DNA from: Fuerstiella sp.
GTDB taxonomy: Bacteria > Planctomycetota > Planctomycetia > Planctomycetales > Planctomycetaceae
Length of the DNA stretch: 64,000 nt
Reading direction: 5' to 3'
Assembly (NCBI GenBank): GCA_022447225.1
Contig: JAKVAZ010000014.1
Location: 62,001-126,000 of the forward strand
The first letter of the stretch is position 1, and each line of letters begins with the position of its first letter. The notes below the pieces were generated by a model. That model searched no databases and was not told the DNA's origin. It worked only from the letters and a program-made list of their open reading frames with translations. The position numbers and the translations under genes were made by a program. Shown here piece by piece: positions 62,642 through 64,000 of this stretch.

Positions 62642-63619
62642 TCACGGAAGCAGCACCGTTGCCCCGGTCGTCTTTCGGTTTTCCAGATCACGATGAGCCT
62701 GTGCCGCCTCCTGCAGGGCATACGTCTGATTGATTTCGATCCTGACGGCGCCGCTCTCAACAACGGAAAATAATTCATCGGCGTTGGTTGTCAGCTGTTC
62801 GCGGGTCGCGGTGTAAGTTGCCAGGGTTGGGCGGGTAAGAAACAACGAACCGTGAGATGTCAGTTCGTGGACAGCCAAAGGAGGGACCGAACCCGACGAC
62901 TGTCCGAACGTGACCATCAAACCGAGCGGCCGCAGGCAGGCGAGGGAGTTGTCAAACGTATCGCGTCCAACCGAATCGTAGACGACCGGTACCCCCTCAC
63001 CATTTGTCAGTTCGCGGACTCGATCGACAAAGTTTTCTTCACCGTACAGGATCGGGTGATCGCAGCCGTGTGAACTGGCCAGGTCTGCTTTTTCCGGTGT
63101 GCTGACTGTTCCGATTACTGTGGCGCCCAGGTGTTTTGCCCATTGACAGACCAGCAGTCCGACTCCGCCCGCCGCGGCGTGTATCAGGATTGTGTCACCT
63201 GACTTGACCGGATAGCAGCGTCGGATCAGATAATGTGTGGTGAGTCCCTTGAGCATCAACGCTGCGCCCTGCCGGTCATCGACGCCGTTTGGCAGTTTGA
63301 CGAGGCGTGCAGCGGGCATGATCCGCTCTTCGGCGTAGCTGCCGATTGGTCCACCGGCATAGGCGACGCGGTCGCCAATCTGCAGGTCGTGCACATCTTC
63401 TCCGGTTTCTTCAACAATACCTGCCCCTTCCACGCCGATTGCCGTTGGCAGCGAATCGACGGGATACAGTCCGGTACGGTGGTACGTATCGATGAAGTTG
63501 AGTCCCACCGCCGTTTGTCGCAAACGGATCTCACCGGCAGCCGGACTGGCGACTTCGACGTCTTCCCAGCGTAAGACTTCAGGGCCGCCTGTTTCGTGGA
63601 TTCGGATTGCTTTGCTCAT
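62642..63619 (-). CDS. NADPH:quinone oxidoreductase (Qor-type MDR)
   Basis: The 325-residue protein is a zinc-free medium-chain reductase: AIRIHETGGPEVLRWEDVEV at the start, VGLNFIDTYHRTGLYP, the long signature 'DTILIHAAAGGVGLLVCQWAKHLGATVIGTVST' with the nucleotide loop, and VVYDSVGRDTFDNSL. Members reduce quinones or other enones with NADPH. It converges on the cytochrome gene 21 bases away. Confidence 0.88.
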   Translation of the reverse strand: MSKAIRIHETGGPEVLRWEDVEVASPAAGEIRLRQTAVGLNFIDTYHRTGLYPVDSLPTAIGVEGAGIVEETGEDVHDLQIGDRVAYAGGPIGSYAEERIMPAARLVKLPNGVDDRQGAALMLKGLTTHYLIRRCYPVKSGDTILIHAAAGGVGLLVCQWAKHLGATVIGTVSTPEKADLASSHGCDHPILYGEENFVDRVRELTNGEGVPVVYDSVGRDTFDNSLACLRPLGLMVTFGQSSGSVPPLAVHELTSHGSLFLTRPTLATYTATREQLTTNADELFSVVESGAVRIEINQTYALQEAAQAHRDLENRKTTGATVLLP

Positions 63620-64000
63620 TGGTTATCTGGTCGATGTTTGAGGATATGCAGTGCTGAGTGGCTGAACGTGCCAGGTCTGGCCGGCATTTTGAGGCCCTGT
63701 GCTGCCTGTCTGAATTCCGGGTGTGTGACCGGTCGGCTTCATTCGATCGGAAACAATTGTTGACCGTCCTGCACGAAAGAGCAACACAGACCGTCGGCGG
63801 CGGGGCCGCTCCGGTCCGACTGTATCTGACGTGCTGATGAGGTCACGGAGTTGCCAGACGCCCGTGCGCCTGGCTGCCGGATGTGTGACCACGTTGCTGT
63901 TGTCGGACATCGTGTTCACAGTGACTGAACAGAATTAATCCGTTATCCGAATCGATTCAGTGCGAACCGTGCAATTGGCCAGGGAGTGGATCCTTCGACC
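63620..64000. other. Window end, nothing recognised
   Basis: About 380 bp without a supported gene. A minus-strand frame at 63623-63919 lacks any domain or leader. Confidence 0.4.

Noticed and set aside
63623-63919. 98-codon minus-strand frame upstream of the quinone oxidoreductase
   Set aside because: Composition looks non-coding and no domain or start signal was seen.
1-64000. CRISPR arrays, rRNA genes and intact insertion sequences
   Set aside because: No regularly spaced repeats, rRNA-like sequence or transposase gene was recognised.

Overview
The window looks like a chromosomal segment of a planctomycete (phylum Planctomycetota). This is inferred from protein families: paired DUF1501 and DUF1549/DUF1553 proteins, a planctomycete-type cytochrome c fused to DUF1549/DUF1553, large PQQ-like and NHL beta-propeller proteins, FHA-domain ABC transporters, Ser/Thr kinases joined to formylglycine-generating-enzyme (FGE) folds, and many secreted proteins with Tat-like or lipoprotein signals. 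The DNA is GC-rich, and genes are short monocistrons or small clusters with intergenic gaps of up to about 1.2 kb.

Layout. 0-10.6 kb: an NHL protein, a cupin gene broken by one in-frame TAG, a methyltransferase-like/PQQ protein, and a sugar-acid catabolic group (rhamnonate-dehydratase-like enolase-superfamily enzyme, zinc dehydrogenase, ACS-type MFS transporter). 11-16 kb: a truncated lipoprotein pseudogene, a leucine-rich-repeat lipoprotein, a membrane protein and an FGE-fold lipoprotein. At 16.5 kb there is a 3' half of tRNA-Leu. 17-26.6 kb is the most interesting part: an M48 protease, a triple-FHA ABC transporter, and, divergent from it, a transmembrane Ser/Thr receptor kinase with two extracellular FGE-fold domains. 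The last FGE domain is the target of a diversity-generating retroelement (DGR). The kinase is followed by an HRDC accessory gene, a DGR reverse transcriptase and a template repeat (TR). TR and variable repeat (VR) differ at 17 positions in a 124-bp core, and every difference falls on a template adenine.

27-33.7 kb holds a compact phage-satellite-like integrative element: excisionase-like gene, primase-helicase, P27-like small terminase, zinc-ribbon membrane protein, and tyrosine integrase next to tRNA-Arg(TCT). 33.9-50 kb: a thioredoxin-NHL protein, an internally duplicated 839-residue protein of unknown function, a DUF3592 protein, small membrane proteins, an amidohydrolase, an unusual response-regulator/glutathione-peroxidase fusion, a nitrilase-family enzyme, a sodium/solute symporter, and a ribokinase plus nucleoside hydrolase pair. 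50-64 kb: two unrecognised conserved-looking proteins, a carboxypeptidase-regulatory-like secreted protein, the DUF1501 and DUF1549/1553 genes, a sugar-phosphate isomerase-like protein, and a quinone oxidoreductase.

How the DGR region may work (inference): the kinase would sense an extracellular ligand through its hypervariable tip and phosphorylate cytoplasmic targets. The divergent FHA-ABC protein is a natural phosphothreonine reader, which would couple recognition to export or remodelling of the envelope. A nearby FGE lipoprotein (14500-16038) resembles an older, drifted copy of the same variable module.
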